A stretch of DNA of 64,000 nt from Nocardia niwae NBRC 108934 = DSM 45340. Lineage in GTDB: Bacteria; Actinomycetota; Actinomycetes; Mycobacteriales; Mycobacteriaceae. Below are positions 48,989 through 58,904 of the stretch, one piece after another. Under the pieces are notes generated by a model. That model saw only the letters and a list, made by a program, of their open reading frames with translations, did no database searches and was not told the origin of the DNA. Made by a program: the position numbers and the translations under genes. The stretch covers positions 51,526 to 115,525 of the forward strand of contig NZ_BDCK01000029.1 of assembly GCF_001613465.1 (NCBI RefSeq), written 5' to 3'. Numbering within the stretch: position 1 is the stretch's first letter; every line of letters begins with the position of its first letter.

Positions 48989-49070
48989 ATTCACGAGGGG
49001 CAACTGCCTGCCCTCTCGGTCTATTCCACGGGCCGAGAGCGGAGATGGTTCAGCGCGAGAACGCGCGGAG

Positions 49071-50432
49071 CTACTCCGCGAGGAAGAAGAAATAGCCGAG
49101 GAACACCAGCATCAGCGCCCACATCGCCGGGTGCACCTCCCTGACCCGGCCCTTGGCCGCCATCACCACCGGGTACAGCAGCATGCCCATGGCGAGGCCG
49201 TTGGCGATGGAATACGTCAGCGGCATCATCACGATGGTGACGAACGCGGGAACCGAATACTCCAGACGGTTCCAATCGATCTGGCCCAGCGCGCGGGCCA
49301 TCAGGATGCCGACCACGATCAGCGCGGGCGCGGTCACCTCACTCGAACCGGCCACCACCGCGAAGATCGGATAGCAGAACATCGCGAGCAGGAACCAGCC
49401 CGCCGTGGTGACGGCGGTAAGCCCGGTTCGTCCACCCGCCGAGACGCCCGCGGTGGATTCCACATAGGCGGTGGTGGTCGAGGTACCGATGACCGCGCCC
49501 GCCATGGTGCCCACCGAGTCCGCCGCCAGCGCGCTCGCGGCGCGCGGCAACTTGCCGTTCTCGTCCAGCAGCCCGGCCTGGTTCGCGACGCCGATGAGGG
49601 TGCCGGAAGCGTCGAAGAAATCGACGAACAGCATGGTCAGCACCACCACGGCCATCTGGCCGGTGAACGCGTCGGGCAGATGGATGATCGCCTGGCCGAA
49701 GGTGTGCTCGAGCCCCTTCGGGGCGGCGAACACGCCCTTGGGCAGATCGACCAAGCCGCTGACGATGCCGACGATCGTGGTCAGCACGATGCCGTAGAGC
49801 ACCGCCCCGTGCCAGCCCCGCACCAGGAACACCACGGTCACCAGCAACCCGAACAGCGCGAGCAGCGTCGTACCTTCGGTGAAGTCCCCGAGGGTGACCA
49901 GCGTCGCCTCGCTGTTCACCACGATCCCGGCATTCTTCAGCCCGAGAAAAGCCACGAACAGCCCGATGCCCGCGCCCACGGCGAGTTTCAACTGCATCGG
50001 GATCGCGTTGAGGATGCGTTCACGAATCCGCGTCACAGCGAGGACGAAGAAGATGAGGCCGGACAGGAACGTGCCCGACAGTGCTACCTGCCAGGGAATC
50101 CCCATGCCGAGCACCACGGTGTAGGCGAAGAACGCGTTGAGACCCATGCCCGGCGCGAGCGCGATCGGATACCGCGCCCACAGCCCCATGACCAGCGTGC
50201 CGAACACCGCGGCGACGGCGGTAGCGGTGAACACCGCCTGCATCGGAATGCCCCTGTCACCCAGCGCTCCCTGGTCGCCGAGCACCGCGGGGTTCACCGC
50301 CAGGACGTACGACATGGCCAGGAACGTGACAGTTCCCGCCATGACTTCCCGCTTGACGGTCGAGCCGGTCGAGCGAACCCCGAAGTGCCCGTCGAGGCGT
50401 CCTCGGGTCCGGTGCAGAACGTCGGTGACCAT
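49071..50432 (-). CDS. NCS2-family purine permease (AzgA/PbuG type)
   Basis: 453 residues, about twelve to fourteen membrane helices. GTVTFLAMSYVLAVNPAVLGD, MGLNAFFAYTVVLGMG, LFVDFFDASGTLIGVANQAG and GTSTTTAYVESTAGVSAGGRTG are the AzgA/PbuG signatures; the last is the substrate-binding helix. It imports adenine, guanine or hypoxanthine with protons. An in-frame start 72 bases further upstream exists but is unlike the family. It follows glgP on the same strand behind a terminator. Confidence 0.93.
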   Translation of the reverse strand: MVTDVLHRTRGRLDGHFGVRSTGSTVKREVMAGTVTFLAMSYVLAVNPAVLGDQGALGDRGIPMQAVFTATAVAAVFGTLVMGLWARYPIALAPGMGLNAFFAYTVVLGMGIPWQVALSGTFLSGLIFFVLAVTRIRERILNAIPMQLKLAVGAGIGLFVAFLGLKNAGIVVNSEATLVTLGDFTEGTTLLALFGLLVTVVFLVRGWHGAVLYGIVLTTIVGIVSGLVDLPKGVFAAPKGLEHTFGQAIIHLPDAFTGQMAVVVLTMLFVDFFDASGTLIGVANQAGLLDENGKLPRAASALAADSVGTMAGAVIGTSTTTAYVESTAGVSAGGRTGLTAVTTAGWFLLAMFCYPIFAVVAGSSEVTAPALIVVGILMARALGQIDWNRLEYSVPAFVTIVMMPLTYSIANGLAMGMLLYPVVMAAKGRVREVHPAMWALMLVFLGYFFFLAE

Positions 50433-50509
50433 GGGTGACTCCAGTCGAGAACGATGCGGGGCGGGCCAAGGGCACGGTAACCGACGGTTCACTGCCAGGG
50501 ACAACCCGC

Positions 50510-50536
50510 GGTGGCGCCACCGTGACCGGCGCCACC
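50510..50536 (-). terminator. Hairpin after glgP
   Basis: GGTGGCGCC (50510-50518) and GGCGCCACC (50528-50536) pair perfectly over a 9-base loop, 4 bases beyond the glgP stop on the minus strand. Confidence 0.75.
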
Positions 50537-50540
50537 CGGG

Positions 50541-53114
50541 CTACGCGCTCGGCGCGGAGACCAACCCGAACTCGGCGTCGGAGGCCAGCAGATCGTTGTG
50601 CGGCAGCACACGCACGGTGTAGCCGACCGCGCCGGACAGCGGCAGCGCGGTGTCGACGGTGAACATCTCGGCGCCGGCATCGGACCCGCTGTGCGTCATC
50701 GGGACCGTCGTGGTGTCGGACAGATCGTCGGTCGCCGACACCCGGCCGAGCACCGCCTGCACCACCACGTCCGGCACGCTCAATCCGCCCAGCTCGACCC
50801 GCGCGGTCAGCGACAGCCGCGCACCGATCACCGGCGTATCCGGCAGCCCCGCGCTGTCCACCTGGATCACCTTGACCGAGGGCCATGCCGACTCGACCCG
50901 GTGGCGGTATTCGGCGATGGCCCGCGCGACGGCGAAATCGCCGGCCATCGCCCGCTGATAGGCCGCCGCGGCGGGAGCGTAGTACTCCACCGCGTAGTCC
51001 CGGACCATCCGGGAAGCCAGCACCTTCGGTCCGAGGGTTTGCAGCGTGTGGCGAACCATCTCGACCCAGCGCACCGGCATCCCGGACGCGTCGCGCTCGT
51101 AGAAGCGCGGCGCCACGGCGCGCTCGAACAGGTCGTAGAGCGCGGCGGCCTCCAGGTCGTCGCGGCGGTGTTCGTCCCGCACGCCTTCGGCGGTCGGAAT
51201 GGACCACCCGTTCTCGCCGTCGTACATCTCGTCCCACCAGCCGTCCCGGATGGACAGGTTGAGTCCGCCGTTCAGCGCGGACTTCATGCCGGAGGTGCCG
51301 CATGCCTCCAGCGGCCGCAGCGGGTTGTTCAGCCAGACGTCGCAGCCCCAGTACAGGTACCTGGCCATCGACATGTCGTAGTCGGGCAGGAAGACGATCC
51401 GATGCCGCACCTCGGGGTCGTCGGCGAAGCGCACCACCTGCTGGATGAGCGCCTTGCCGCCGTCGTCGGCCGGGTGGCTCTTGCCCGCGACGACCAGCTG
51501 CATCGGCCGCCGCGGGTCCAGCAGCAGGGCACGCAGCCGCTGCGGGTCGCGCAGCATGAGGGTGAGGCGCTTGTAGGTCGGCACCCGGCGCGCGAATCCG
51601 ACGGTCAGCACGTTCGGATCGAAGACACCGTTCACCCAGCCGAGTTCGGCCTCCGCGGCGCCGCGCTCCAGCCAGGACGCGCGCAGTCTGCGGCGCACCT
51701 CGTCGACGAGGATGCCGCGCAGCGTATTGCGGGTCGACCACAGTTCGGTGAGATCGACGTCGCGCAGCCGTTCCCAGCCACGCCCCTCCTCCACCAGTTC
51801 CGCGCCGATGTGCTCACGCGCCTTGTCCACCCACTCCCGCGCCGCCCAGGTCGTGGCGTGCACGCCGTTGGTGACCGAGCCGATCGGCACCTCCGCCGGG
51901 TCGAAACCCGGCCACAGCGAAGCGAACATCGACCGGCTCACCGCGCCGTGCAACCGCGAGACGCCGTTGGCGCGCTGCGCGAGCCGCAGCCCCATGTGCG
52001 CCATATTGAAGACCGACGGATCGGCTTCGCGGCCGAGCGCCACGATCCGGTCCACGGAAAGACCGGGCAGCAGAGCGGATTCGGATTCGCCGTGCGCACC
52101 GCCGAAGTAGCGCCGCACCATCGGCATGGGGAACCGGTCGATGCCCGCCGGGACCGGGGTATGCGTGGTGAACACCGTGCCCGCCCGCACGGCGGCCAGT
52201 GCGGAATCGAAATCCTGTCCGCCGGCGACGAACTCGCGAATGCGCTCGACGCCGAGGAAACCCGCGTGACCTTCGTTCATGTGGAACACGTCGGGATCGG
52301 GCAGCCCCGCGGACGCGGTGAACGCGCGCACCGCCCGCACACCGCCGATGCCGGCCAGAATCTCCTGACGGATGCGATGTTCCTGGTCACCGCCGTAGAG
52401 CCGATCGGTGACCGCGCGCAGTTCCGGGTCGTTCTCGGCGATGTCCGAGTCGAGCAGCAACAGCGGAACCCGGCCGACCTGCGCGATCCACACCCGCGCA
52501 CGCAGCACCCTGCGGTCGGGCATCGCCACGTGGATCAGCACCGGCGAACCGCCGGAGGTGAGCGCCCGCAACGGCAGACCCTGCGGATCCAGCGCCGGAT
52601 AGTGCTCGGCTTGCCAGCCGTCCGTCGTCAGGGACTGCCGGAAATACCCCGAGCGGTACAGCAATCCCACGCCGATCAGCGGCAGGCCCAGATCGGAGGC
52701 TGCCTTCAGATGGTCACCGGCCAGGATGCCCAGACCGCCCGAGTAGTTCGGCAGCACTTCGGTGACCCCGAACTCCATCGAGAAATAGGCGATCCCCCGC
52801 ACGCCCTCCTCCCCCGCCCGGCGCTGGAACCAGCCCGGCGCCGCCAGGTACTCGCGCAGATCCGCCGCCGCGGCATCGACCCGCGCGACGTAGCCGGCGT
52901 CGGCGGCCAGCTCGTCCAGCCGCGCCGCGGGCACCTCGCCCAGGATCCGGACCGGGTCGTGCCCCATCTCCTGCCACCGCCGCGGATCGAGCGCGGCGAA
53001 CAGGTCCTGCGTCGGCGGATGCCACGACCAGCGCAGATTCGTGGCGAGCTCACCCAGGGCCGCCAGGCGCTCGGGCAGATGGGCACGGACGGTGAAACGA
53101 CGCAATGCCTTCAT
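50541..53114 (-). CDS. glgP: Alpha-glucan (glycogen/maltodextrin) phosphorylase
   Basis: 857 residues. An N-terminal DUF3417 domain (LGELATNLRWSWHPPTQDLF) precedes the GT35 phosphorylase core: YFSMEFGVTEVLPNYSGGLGILAGDHLK near residue 110 (split motif), FHMNEGHAGFLGVERI, and the PLP Lys in CGTSGMKSALNGG near 610. It releases glucose 1-phosphate from alpha-1,4-glucan. It is divergent from the glgE-glgB operon, as Rv1328 is, and both sides have TAGGTT leaderless promoters. No unusual residue was noticed. Confidence 0.96.
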   Translation of the reverse strand: MKALRRFTVRAHLPERLAALGELATNLRWSWHPPTQDLFAALDPRRWQEMGHDPVRILGEVPAARLDELAADAGYVARVDAAAADLREYLAAPGWFQRRAGEEGVRGIAYFSMEFGVTEVLPNYSGGLGILAGDHLKAASDLGLPLIGVGLLYRSGYFRQSLTTDGWQAEHYPALDPQGLPLRALTSGGSPVLIHVAMPDRRVLRARVWIAQVGRVPLLLLDSDIAENDPELRAVTDRLYGGDQEHRIRQEILAGIGGVRAVRAFTASAGLPDPDVFHMNEGHAGFLGVERIREFVAGGQDFDSALAAVRAGTVFTTHTPVPAGIDRFPMPMVRRYFGGAHGESESALLPGLSVDRIVALGREADPSVFNMAHMGLRLAQRANGVSRLHGAVSRSMFASLWPGFDPAEVPIGSVTNGVHATTWAAREWVDKAREHIGAELVEEGRGWERLRDVDLTELWSTRNTLRGILVDEVRRRLRASWLERGAAEAELGWVNGVFDPNVLTVGFARRVPTYKRLTLMLRDPQRLRALLLDPRRPMQLVVAGKSHPADDGGKALIQQVVRFADDPEVRHRIVFLPDYDMSMARYLYWGCDVWLNNPLRPLEACGTSGMKSALNGGLNLSIRDGWWDEMYDGENGWSIPTAEGVRDEHRRDDLEAAALYDLFERAVAPRFYERDASGMPVRWVEMVRHTLQTLGPKVLASRMVRDYAVEYYAPAAAAYQRAMAGDFAVARAIAEYRHRVESAWPSVKVIQVDSAGLPDTPVIGARLSLTARVELGGLSVPDVVVQAVLGRVSATDDLSDTTTVPMTHSGSDAGAEMFTVDTALPLSGAVGYTVRVLPHNDLLASDAEFGLVSAPSA

Positions 53115-53121
53115 TGGGTAG

Positions 53122-53127
53122 AACCTA
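53122..53127 (-). promoter_or_regulatory. Leaderless -10 box of glgP
   Basis: TAGGTT on the minus strand ends 7 bases before the ATG at 53114. The glgE gene has the same hexamer. Confidence 0.55.
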
Positions 53128-53401
53128 CACGGCGCCCGGCCCTCGCGCCCTGCGCGACCATGCCCCGAACAACTCTCCGACCAGCATGTTTTCGCACCGG
53201 GCGCGTCCGCGGAAGCAGCTCACCCGACCGTGCGTAACGCTCTCTACCGTCACGGATCGGCTACGTGAGGCACCCCGCGCCGGCGTTCCCGCGACCCGAT
53301 CGAGACCCGCGCTCGCTTGTGAACTCCGGGACGCCGGGCAAACCCACAAGCTGTGCGGACCAACCGGCCGCACCAACCGAATCAGTACGGGAGTGATCGA
53401 G

Positions 53402-53851
53402 ATGTGGATGACAGCACACCCAAATCGCGCCCGCGATCGGCGCTGGTCGCGCGCTGGAGCAGCGATCACGGGGTTCGGAGCTTTCGCGGCGGCATTCGTT
53501 CTCGTCGCCCCCACCGCCGGCGCGGCGGTAACCACGGCGACCGCGAGCCCGGCTCAAGGCATGAGTTTCGGTTTCGGGAACTACGGCACCAATTGCCAGT
53601 ACCGGGTGACGGCGACGGTGGACAACAATCCTTCGTCCGATCCCGTTCAGTTCGCCGATAGCGCGGGAGGCAGCTTCTCGCCGAATCCCGCGACGGTCGT
53701 CGGCAACCAGGCCACCACCGTCTGGATCCCGGACGCGACCGGGCAGCACACCATCTCCGCGACGCAAGGCACCGGTCCCGCCTGGACCTCACCGGTGATG
53801 ACGGTGGGCAACGGGATGAACCTCGGCTTCGCGTGCGTGGTCATGCCGTAA
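53402..53851 (+). CDS. Secreted protein with Ig-like beta domain, unknown function
   Basis: 149 residues. The signal peptide runs to about residue 42 (AGAAITGFGAFAAAFVLVAPTAGAA). The mature part is rich in Thr, Asn and Gly and contains two cysteines (NCQYRV and FACVVMP) likely to form a disulfide; the alternating pattern VTATVDNNPSSDPVQFADS and TTVWIPDATGQHTISATQG suggests a beta sandwich. Similar short secreted proteins are common in Nocardia. It lies between glgP and a LysE gene; no link to glucan metabolism is evident. Confidence 0.78.
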   Translation: MWMTAHPNRARDRRWSRAGAAITGFGAFAAAFVLVAPTAGAAVTTATASPAQGMSFGFGNYGTNCQYRVTATVDNNPSSDPVQFADSAGGSFSPNPATVVGNQATTVWIPDATGQHTISATQGTGPAWTSPVMTVGNGMNLGFACVVMP

Positions 53852-53980
53852 GCGGCAGTTCGGGTCGACGCCCGGGCGGCCACGAGCGCACCGTCTGATA
53901 CGGCGTTGCCGTCCGGGCACCCCGGCCCACCTGCTCGGAAATCGGTGGCCTGAGCAGGCACGAGATGACAGCATCGGCTG

Positions 53981-54622
53981 ATGCCGCACTGGGTCCACGT
54001 CCTACCGCAATTCCTGTTGGCCTGCCTGTTCCTCGCCGCGCTGCCGGGTCCGGCGACCGCGCTGTTCTTGCAGCGCGCCGTGCGGGACGGCCGTGCCGCG
54101 GGGCTGGCGGCCGTAGCCGGGAACGAGATCGGCGTGCTCGGCTGGACTTTGGCAGGCGGGGCGGGGCTGTCCGTCCTGCTGGTCGCGAACCGGGCCATGC
54201 ACACGGCCGTGCACGTCGTCGGCGCGCTGGTGCTCATCTGGCTCGGTGTGCAGGCGTGGCGCGGGGCTCGCGACGACGGCGAGTTCGGCACGGCGATGAC
54301 GAAGATGCTCCCGGCGGGCCGCACGCCCGCCGCCGCATTCCGCGCCTCACTGATCTCCATCGCGGCCAATCCCAAGGCGGCGGTCTTCGGGCTGACGATC
54401 CTTCCCCAATTCCTGCCGTCCGACGGTCCGGTAGCGGCGACCGTCGTGATCCTGGCACTCATCCAGTTGGTGATCGACACCGCGTGGTGCGTCGGCGTCG
54501 TCCTGGCCGCCGACCGCGCGGGCGCCTGGCTGCGCCGCACCGGCGTCCGGCAGCGGGTGGAGCGCGCCCTCGGCGCCGTCCTTGTCGCACTCGGCCTCGG
54601 CCTCGCCGCGGACGCGCGCTGA
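53981..54622 (+). CDS. LysE/RhtB-family exporter
   Basis: 213 residues, six membrane helices. FLAALPGPATALFLQRAVRDGRAAG (split near residues 17-41) holds the family PGP motif; FRASLISIAANPKAAVFGLTI near 123 is the second signature, with the conserved NPK. Members export amino acids or related metabolites by proton exchange. No regulator of the LysG type is adjacent, so the substrate is unknown. Confidence 0.9.
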   Translation: MPHWVHVLPQFLLACLFLAALPGPATALFLQRAVRDGRAAGLAAVAGNEIGVLGWTLAGGAGLSVLLVANRAMHTAVHVVGALVLIWLGVQAWRGARDDGEFGTAMTKMLPAGRTPAAAFRASLISIAANPKAAVFGLTILPQFLPSDGPVAATVVILALIQLVIDTAWCVGVVLAADRAGAWLRRTGVRQRVERALGAVLVALGLGLAADAR

Positions 54623-54709
54623 CCGAACTGCCCAGCTCAGCCGCTACTACGGGAGGCCGGAAGCGGGCCCGAAAAACCCGCAGATCGGGTCCGAAAGGCC
54701 GGTTACCGG

Positions 54710-54715
54710 TAGGTT
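54710..54715 (+). promoter_or_regulatory. Leaderless -10 box of glgE
   Basis: TAGGTT lies 6 bases before the GTG at 54722, matching the glgP box. Confidence 0.55.
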
Positions 54716-54721
54716 GGTCCC

Positions 54722-56725
54722 GTGACCGGCCGCATCGCTATCGATGACACTGCCCCGTCCATCCCAGGCGGCCGGCCCGCCAAGGCGGTGGTCGGCGAGG
54801 TATTCCCGGTGCGCACCGTCGTGTGGCGTGAGGGGCACGACGCCGTCGCCGCCACGCTCGTCCTGCGCGCTCCCGGCGCCTCGCGGGTCACCCGCATCCG
54901 CATGACGCCGGACTACGAACCCGACGTCTTCAACGCGACCTTCACCCCGAACACTCCGGGCGCGTGGACCTACCGGATCGAAGGCTGGAGCGACCCCGTC
55001 GCGACCTGGCGCTCGGCTGTCGAAGCGAAGCTGGCCGTCGGGCAGAGCGCCGCCGATCTGGCCAACGACCTGGAGCTGGGTGCCCGCCTGTTCGAGCGGG
55101 CGGCGCAAGCGGTCCCGAAGAAGCAGTTCCAGCGTCTGCGCGCGGTCGCGGCGGCGCTGCGCAGCGACGAACAACTGCCCGCGCGGGTTGCCCCGGCCTT
55201 CACCGAGGAAGTGGCCGAGATCCTGCGCGCCACACCGCTGCGCGACCTGGTCACGCGCGGTCCGCAGCACACCGTCCAGGTCGAGCGGCACCGTGCGCTC
55301 TACGGCTCCTGGTACGAGTTCTTCCCGCGCTCGACCGGCGGACGCGACGCCGCGGGCAAGCCCGTCCACGGCACCTTCGCCACGGCGGCCAAGGAACTCC
55401 CGCGCATCGCGGCCATGGGCTTCGACGTGGTCTATCTGCCGCCGATCCACCCGATCGGCGAGATCAACCGCAAGGGCCGCAACAACGCGCTCACCGCCGA
55501 GCCGGGCGACGTCGGTTCGCCGTGGGCCATCGGCTCGAGGCACGGCGGTCACGACGCCGTGCATCCGGACCTGGGCACCGAAGCCGATTTCGGCGAATTC
55601 GTCCGGGCGGCACGGGAACTCGGCCTGGAGGTGGCACTCGACCTCGCCTTGCAGTGCGCGCCCGATCACCCGTGGGTGCAGGCGCATCCCGAGTGGTTCA
55701 CCACCCTGCCCGACGGCACCATCGCCTTCGCGGAGAACCCGCCGAAGAAGTATCAGGACATCTATCCGGTCAACTTCGACAACGATCCCGACGGCCTGTA
55801 CGCCGAAGTCCTGCGGGTGGTCCGGCACTGGATCGGAATGGGCGTCACCATCTTCCGCGTCGACAACCCGCACACCAAGCCCGCCGACTTCTGGGAATGG
55901 CTGATCGCGAACGTGTGGCGCACCGACCCGGAGGTCATCTTCCTGTCCGAGGCGTTCACCCGGCCCGCCCGGCTCTACGGGCTCGCCCGGCGCGGATTCA
56001 GCCAGTCCTATACGTATTTCACCTGGCGCGTGGCCAAATGGGAGCTGACCGAGTTCGGCAACGAACTGGCCGCGAAGGCCGACGAAGCCCGCCCGAACCT
56101 GTTCGTGAACACCCCGGACATCCTGCACGAAAGTCTGCAGCACGGCGGGCCGGGGATGTTCGCCATCCGCGCCCTGCTGGCCGCCACCCTCGCGCCGACC
56201 TGGGGCGTCTACTCCGGCTTCGAGCTGTTCGAGCATCAGGCGGTGCGCCCCGACAGCGAGGAATACCTCGACTCGGAGAAGTACGAGCTGCGCCCGCGCC
56301 CGTTCGCCGAGTCGCTCGCGCGCGGCGAATCGCTGGAGCCGTGGCTGACCCGGCTCAACGAGATCCGCCGGGCGCACCCCGCCCTGCAACAGCTGCGCTG
56401 CCTGCATTTCCACCACGTGGACAACGACGCGCTGCTCGCCTACTCCAAGATCGACCCGGGCAGCGGCGACGCGGTACTGGTCATCGTGAACCTCAACCCC
56501 TACGGCGCCGAGTGGGGGATGCTCTCGCTCGACCTGCCCGCGATCGGCCGCGAGTGGCACGACCATCCGGTGGTGTACGACGAGGTCAGCGGCGAGGAAT
56601 ACCATTGGGCCCAGACCAATTACGTGCGCTTGGACCCCGCCCGCGCCGTCGCGCACATCATCGCGCTGCCTCCCGTGTCGCAGCAGGCGCGCACCGAGCT
56701 GGCCTACCGCAGGACGCTGCGATGA
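54722..56725 (+). CDS. glgE: GlgE, alpha-1,4-glucan:maltose-1-phosphate maltosyltransferase
   Basis: 667 residues. An N-terminal DUF3416 domain (about 1-190) precedes the GH13_3 barrel. The nucleophile Asp is in FRVDNPHTKPADFW (near residue 380), the acid/base Glu in FLSEAFTRP (near 409) and the third Asp in NTPDILHESLQHGG (near 464). It transfers maltose from maltose 1-phosphate to growing glucans, the last elongating step of the GlgE pathway, and is an essential drug target in M. tuberculosis. The stop overlaps the glgB ATG (ATGA). No TreS or Pep2 gene is in the window. Confidence 0.96.
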   Translation: MTGRIAIDDTAPSIPGGRPAKAVVGEVFPVRTVVWREGHDAVAATLVLRAPGASRVTRIRMTPDYEPDVFNATFTPNTPGAWTYRIEGWSDPVATWRSAVEAKLAVGQSAADLANDLELGARLFERAAQAVPKKQFQRLRAVAAALRSDEQLPARVAPAFTEEVAEILRATPLRDLVTRGPQHTVQVERHRALYGSWYEFFPRSTGGRDAAGKPVHGTFATAAKELPRIAAMGFDVVYLPPIHPIGEINRKGRNNALTAEPGDVGSPWAIGSRHGGHDAVHPDLGTEADFGEFVRAARELGLEVALDLALQCAPDHPWVQAHPEWFTTLPDGTIAFAENPPKKYQDIYPVNFDNDPDGLYAEVLRVVRHWIGMGVTIFRVDNPHTKPADFWEWLIANVWRTDPEVIFLSEAFTRPARLYGLARRGFSQSYTYFTWRVAKWELTEFGNELAAKADEARPNLFVNTPDILHESLQHGGPGMFAIRALLAATLAPTWGVYSGFELFEHQAVRPDSEEYLDSEKYELRPRPFAESLARGESLEPWLTRLNEIRRAHPALQQLRCLHFHHVDNDALLAYSKIDPGSGDAVLVIVNLNPYGAEWGMLSLDLPAIGREWHDHPVVYDEVSGEEYHWAQTNYVRLDPARAVAHIIALPPVSQQARTELAYRRTLR

Positions 56726-58875
56726 AACGTCGCGACCTCATGCTGCTCGCGGCGGGCACCCACACCGACCCGCACACCGTGCTCGGGGCGCATCCTCATC
56801 CCGACGGCACAGCCGTGCGGGTGATGCGCCCGCACGCCGAAACCGTGTCGGCGCGCGTCGGCGGCGTCGACCATGCGCTGAAGTCCCTGGGCCACGGCGT
56901 GTTCGCGGCGGTGCTGCCGTACCCGGAGGTCATGGACTACCGCGTCGTCACGACCTATCCCGGCGGCCAGACGATCGTCAGCGCCGACGGCTACCGCTTC
57001 CTGCCCACACTCGGCGAACTCGATCTGCACCTGATCGGCGAAGGCCGCCACGAACGCCTGTGGGAGGTGCTCGGCGCCCACCCGCGCCGCTACACCACCC
57101 TCGACGGCGAGGTGACGGGCACGTCGTTCGCGGTGTGGGCGCCGAACGCACGCGGCGTCACCGTGATCGGTGATTTCGACGGCTGGAGCGGCACCACCGC
57201 GCCGATGCGCACCTTGGGATCCTCCGGGATCTGGGAAGTCTTCGTCCCGGGTGTCGGGCCGGGGACCAAGTACAAATACCGCGTGCACGGCGCCGACGGA
57301 CGGACCGTCGACCACGCCGACCCGCTGGCCTTCGCCACCGAACAGCCTCCGGCGACCGCCTCGGTGGTCGCCGAGAGCCATTACGCGTGGCACGACCACG
57401 CCTGGCTCGAGCAGCGCGCCGCCACCGATCCCACCCGCGCGCCGATGAGCGTCTACGAGGTGCATCTCGGGTCGTGGCGGCCCGGACTCGGCTACCGGGA
57501 GCTGGCCGACCAGCTCGCCGAGTACGTGGAGGCAACCGGATACACCCACATCGAGTTGCTCCCGATCGCCGAACACCCGTTCGGCGGCTCGTGGGGTTAC
57601 CAGGTCACCTCCTACTACGCGCCGACGGCGCGCTTCGGCTCCCCCGACGACTTCCGCGCATTCGTCGACCGCATGCACGCGGCGGGCATCGGCGTACTGC
57701 TGGACTGGGTGCCCGCCCACTTCCCGCGCGACGAGTGGGCGCTGGCCCGGTTCGACGGCACCCCGCTCTACGAGCACGCCGACCCGCGCCGGGGCGAGCA
57801 GCTCGACTGGGGCACCTACGTGTTCGATTTCGGCAGGCACGAGGTGCGCAACTTCCTGATCGCCAACGCCCGCTACTGGATCGAGGAATTCCACATCGAC
57901 GGCCTGCGCGTCGACGCGGTCGCCTCCATGCTGTACCTCGACTACTCCCGCGGCGAAGGCCAGTGGGAGCCCAACGTGCACGGCGGACGGGAGAATCTGG
58001 AGGCCGTCGACTTCCTGCAGGAACTCAACGAGACCCTGCACCGGCAGCACCCCGGCGTCGTGACGGTCGCCGAGGAATCCACCACTTGGCCCGGCGTCAC
58101 CCGCGGCACCGATGTCGGCGGTCTCGGCTTCACCATGAAATGGAACATGGGCTGGATGCACGACACCCTCGGGTTCCTCGGCCGCGATCCGGTGCACCGC
58201 TCCTGGCACCACAACGAGATCACCTTCTCGCTGGTGTACGCCTGGAGCGAGAACTACGTGCTGCCGATCAGTCATGACGAGGTCGTGCACGGCAAAGGCA
58301 CGCTGTGGACCAGGATGCCGGGCGACGACTTCGCCAAAGCCGCGGGCGTGCGGGCACTGCTGGCCTACATGTGGGCCCACCCGGGCAAACAACTGCTGTT
58401 CATGGGCCAGGATTTCGGCCAGTTCCGGGAGTGGTCGCACGATCGCGGCCTGGACTGGCAGGAGCGGGACAACCCCCTGCACCGGGGCATCACGACGCTG
58501 GTGCGGGACATGAACGCGGTCTACCGCGCCCACCCCGCCCTGTGGAGCCAGGACACCACCCCGGGCGGCTACGCCTGGATCGAGGCCGACGACCGCGCGA
58601 ACAATGTGCTGGCGTTCCTGCGCTACGGCTCCGACGGCTCCGTGGTGGCCTGCGTCTACAACTTCTCCGGCTCGACCCATGACGCCTACCGGGTCGGCCT
58701 GCCACACGGGGGACGCTGGCTCGAAGTCCTCAACACCGACGCCGTGGACTACGGCGGCTCCGGCCTCGGCAATCTCGGCGAGGTGCTGGCGACCGACGAG
58801 CCGTGGCACGACCGTCCCGCGTCGGCCGCCGTGGCCCTGGCGCCGCACGCGGCGGTCTGGCTGCGCCACACTTAG
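56722..58875 (+). CDS. glgB: GlgB, 1,4-alpha-glucan branching enzyme
   Basis: 717 residues. Two N-terminal carbohydrate-binding type 48 domains (about 1-105 and 115-210; FAVWAPNARGVTVIGDFDGW) precede the GH13 barrel. The nucleophile Asp is in DGLRVDAVASMLYLDYSR (near residue 397), the acid Glu in VAEESTTWP (near 451) and the third Asp in ISHDEVVHGKGT (near 518). It introduces alpha-1,6 branches into the chains made by GlgE. It is translationally coupled to glgE and converges on the thioredoxin-like gene. Confidence 0.96.
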   Translation: MKRRDLMLLAAGTHTDPHTVLGAHPHPDGTAVRVMRPHAETVSARVGGVDHALKSLGHGVFAAVLPYPEVMDYRVVTTYPGGQTIVSADGYRFLPTLGELDLHLIGEGRHERLWEVLGAHPRRYTTLDGEVTGTSFAVWAPNARGVTVIGDFDGWSGTTAPMRTLGSSGIWEVFVPGVGPGTKYKYRVHGADGRTVDHADPLAFATEQPPATASVVAESHYAWHDHAWLEQRAATDPTRAPMSVYEVHLGSWRPGLGYRELADQLAEYVEATGYTHIELLPIAEHPFGGSWGYQVTSYYAPTARFGSPDDFRAFVDRMHAAGIGVLLDWVPAHFPRDEWALARFDGTPLYEHADPRRGEQLDWGTYVFDFGRHEVRNFLIANARYWIEEFHIDGLRVDAVASMLYLDYSRGEGQWEPNVHGGRENLEAVDFLQELNETLHRQHPGVVTVAEESTTWPGVTRGTDVGGLGFTMKWNMGWMHDTLGFLGRDPVHRSWHHNEITFSLVYAWSENYVLPISHDEVVHGKGTLWTRMPGDDFAKAAGVRALLAYMWAHPGKQLLFMGQDFGQFREWSHDRGLDWQERDNPLHRGITTLVRDMNAVYRAHPALWSQDTTPGGYAWIEADDRANNVLAFLRYGSDGSVVACVYNFSGSTHDAYRVGLPHGGRWLEVLNTDAVDYGGSGLGNLGEVLATDEPWHDRPASAAVALAPHAAVWLRHT

Positions 58876-58904
58876 CGAGCCGCACGCCGCCCGCGGCCCC
58901 GGAC

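Noticed and set aside
54964..58875. Open frame of 1303 codons spanning glgE and glgB
   Set aside because: Its first part is a shadow of glgE in another frame, Arg-rich and without family motifs; the second part is simply glgB. The ATGA overlap shows two genes.
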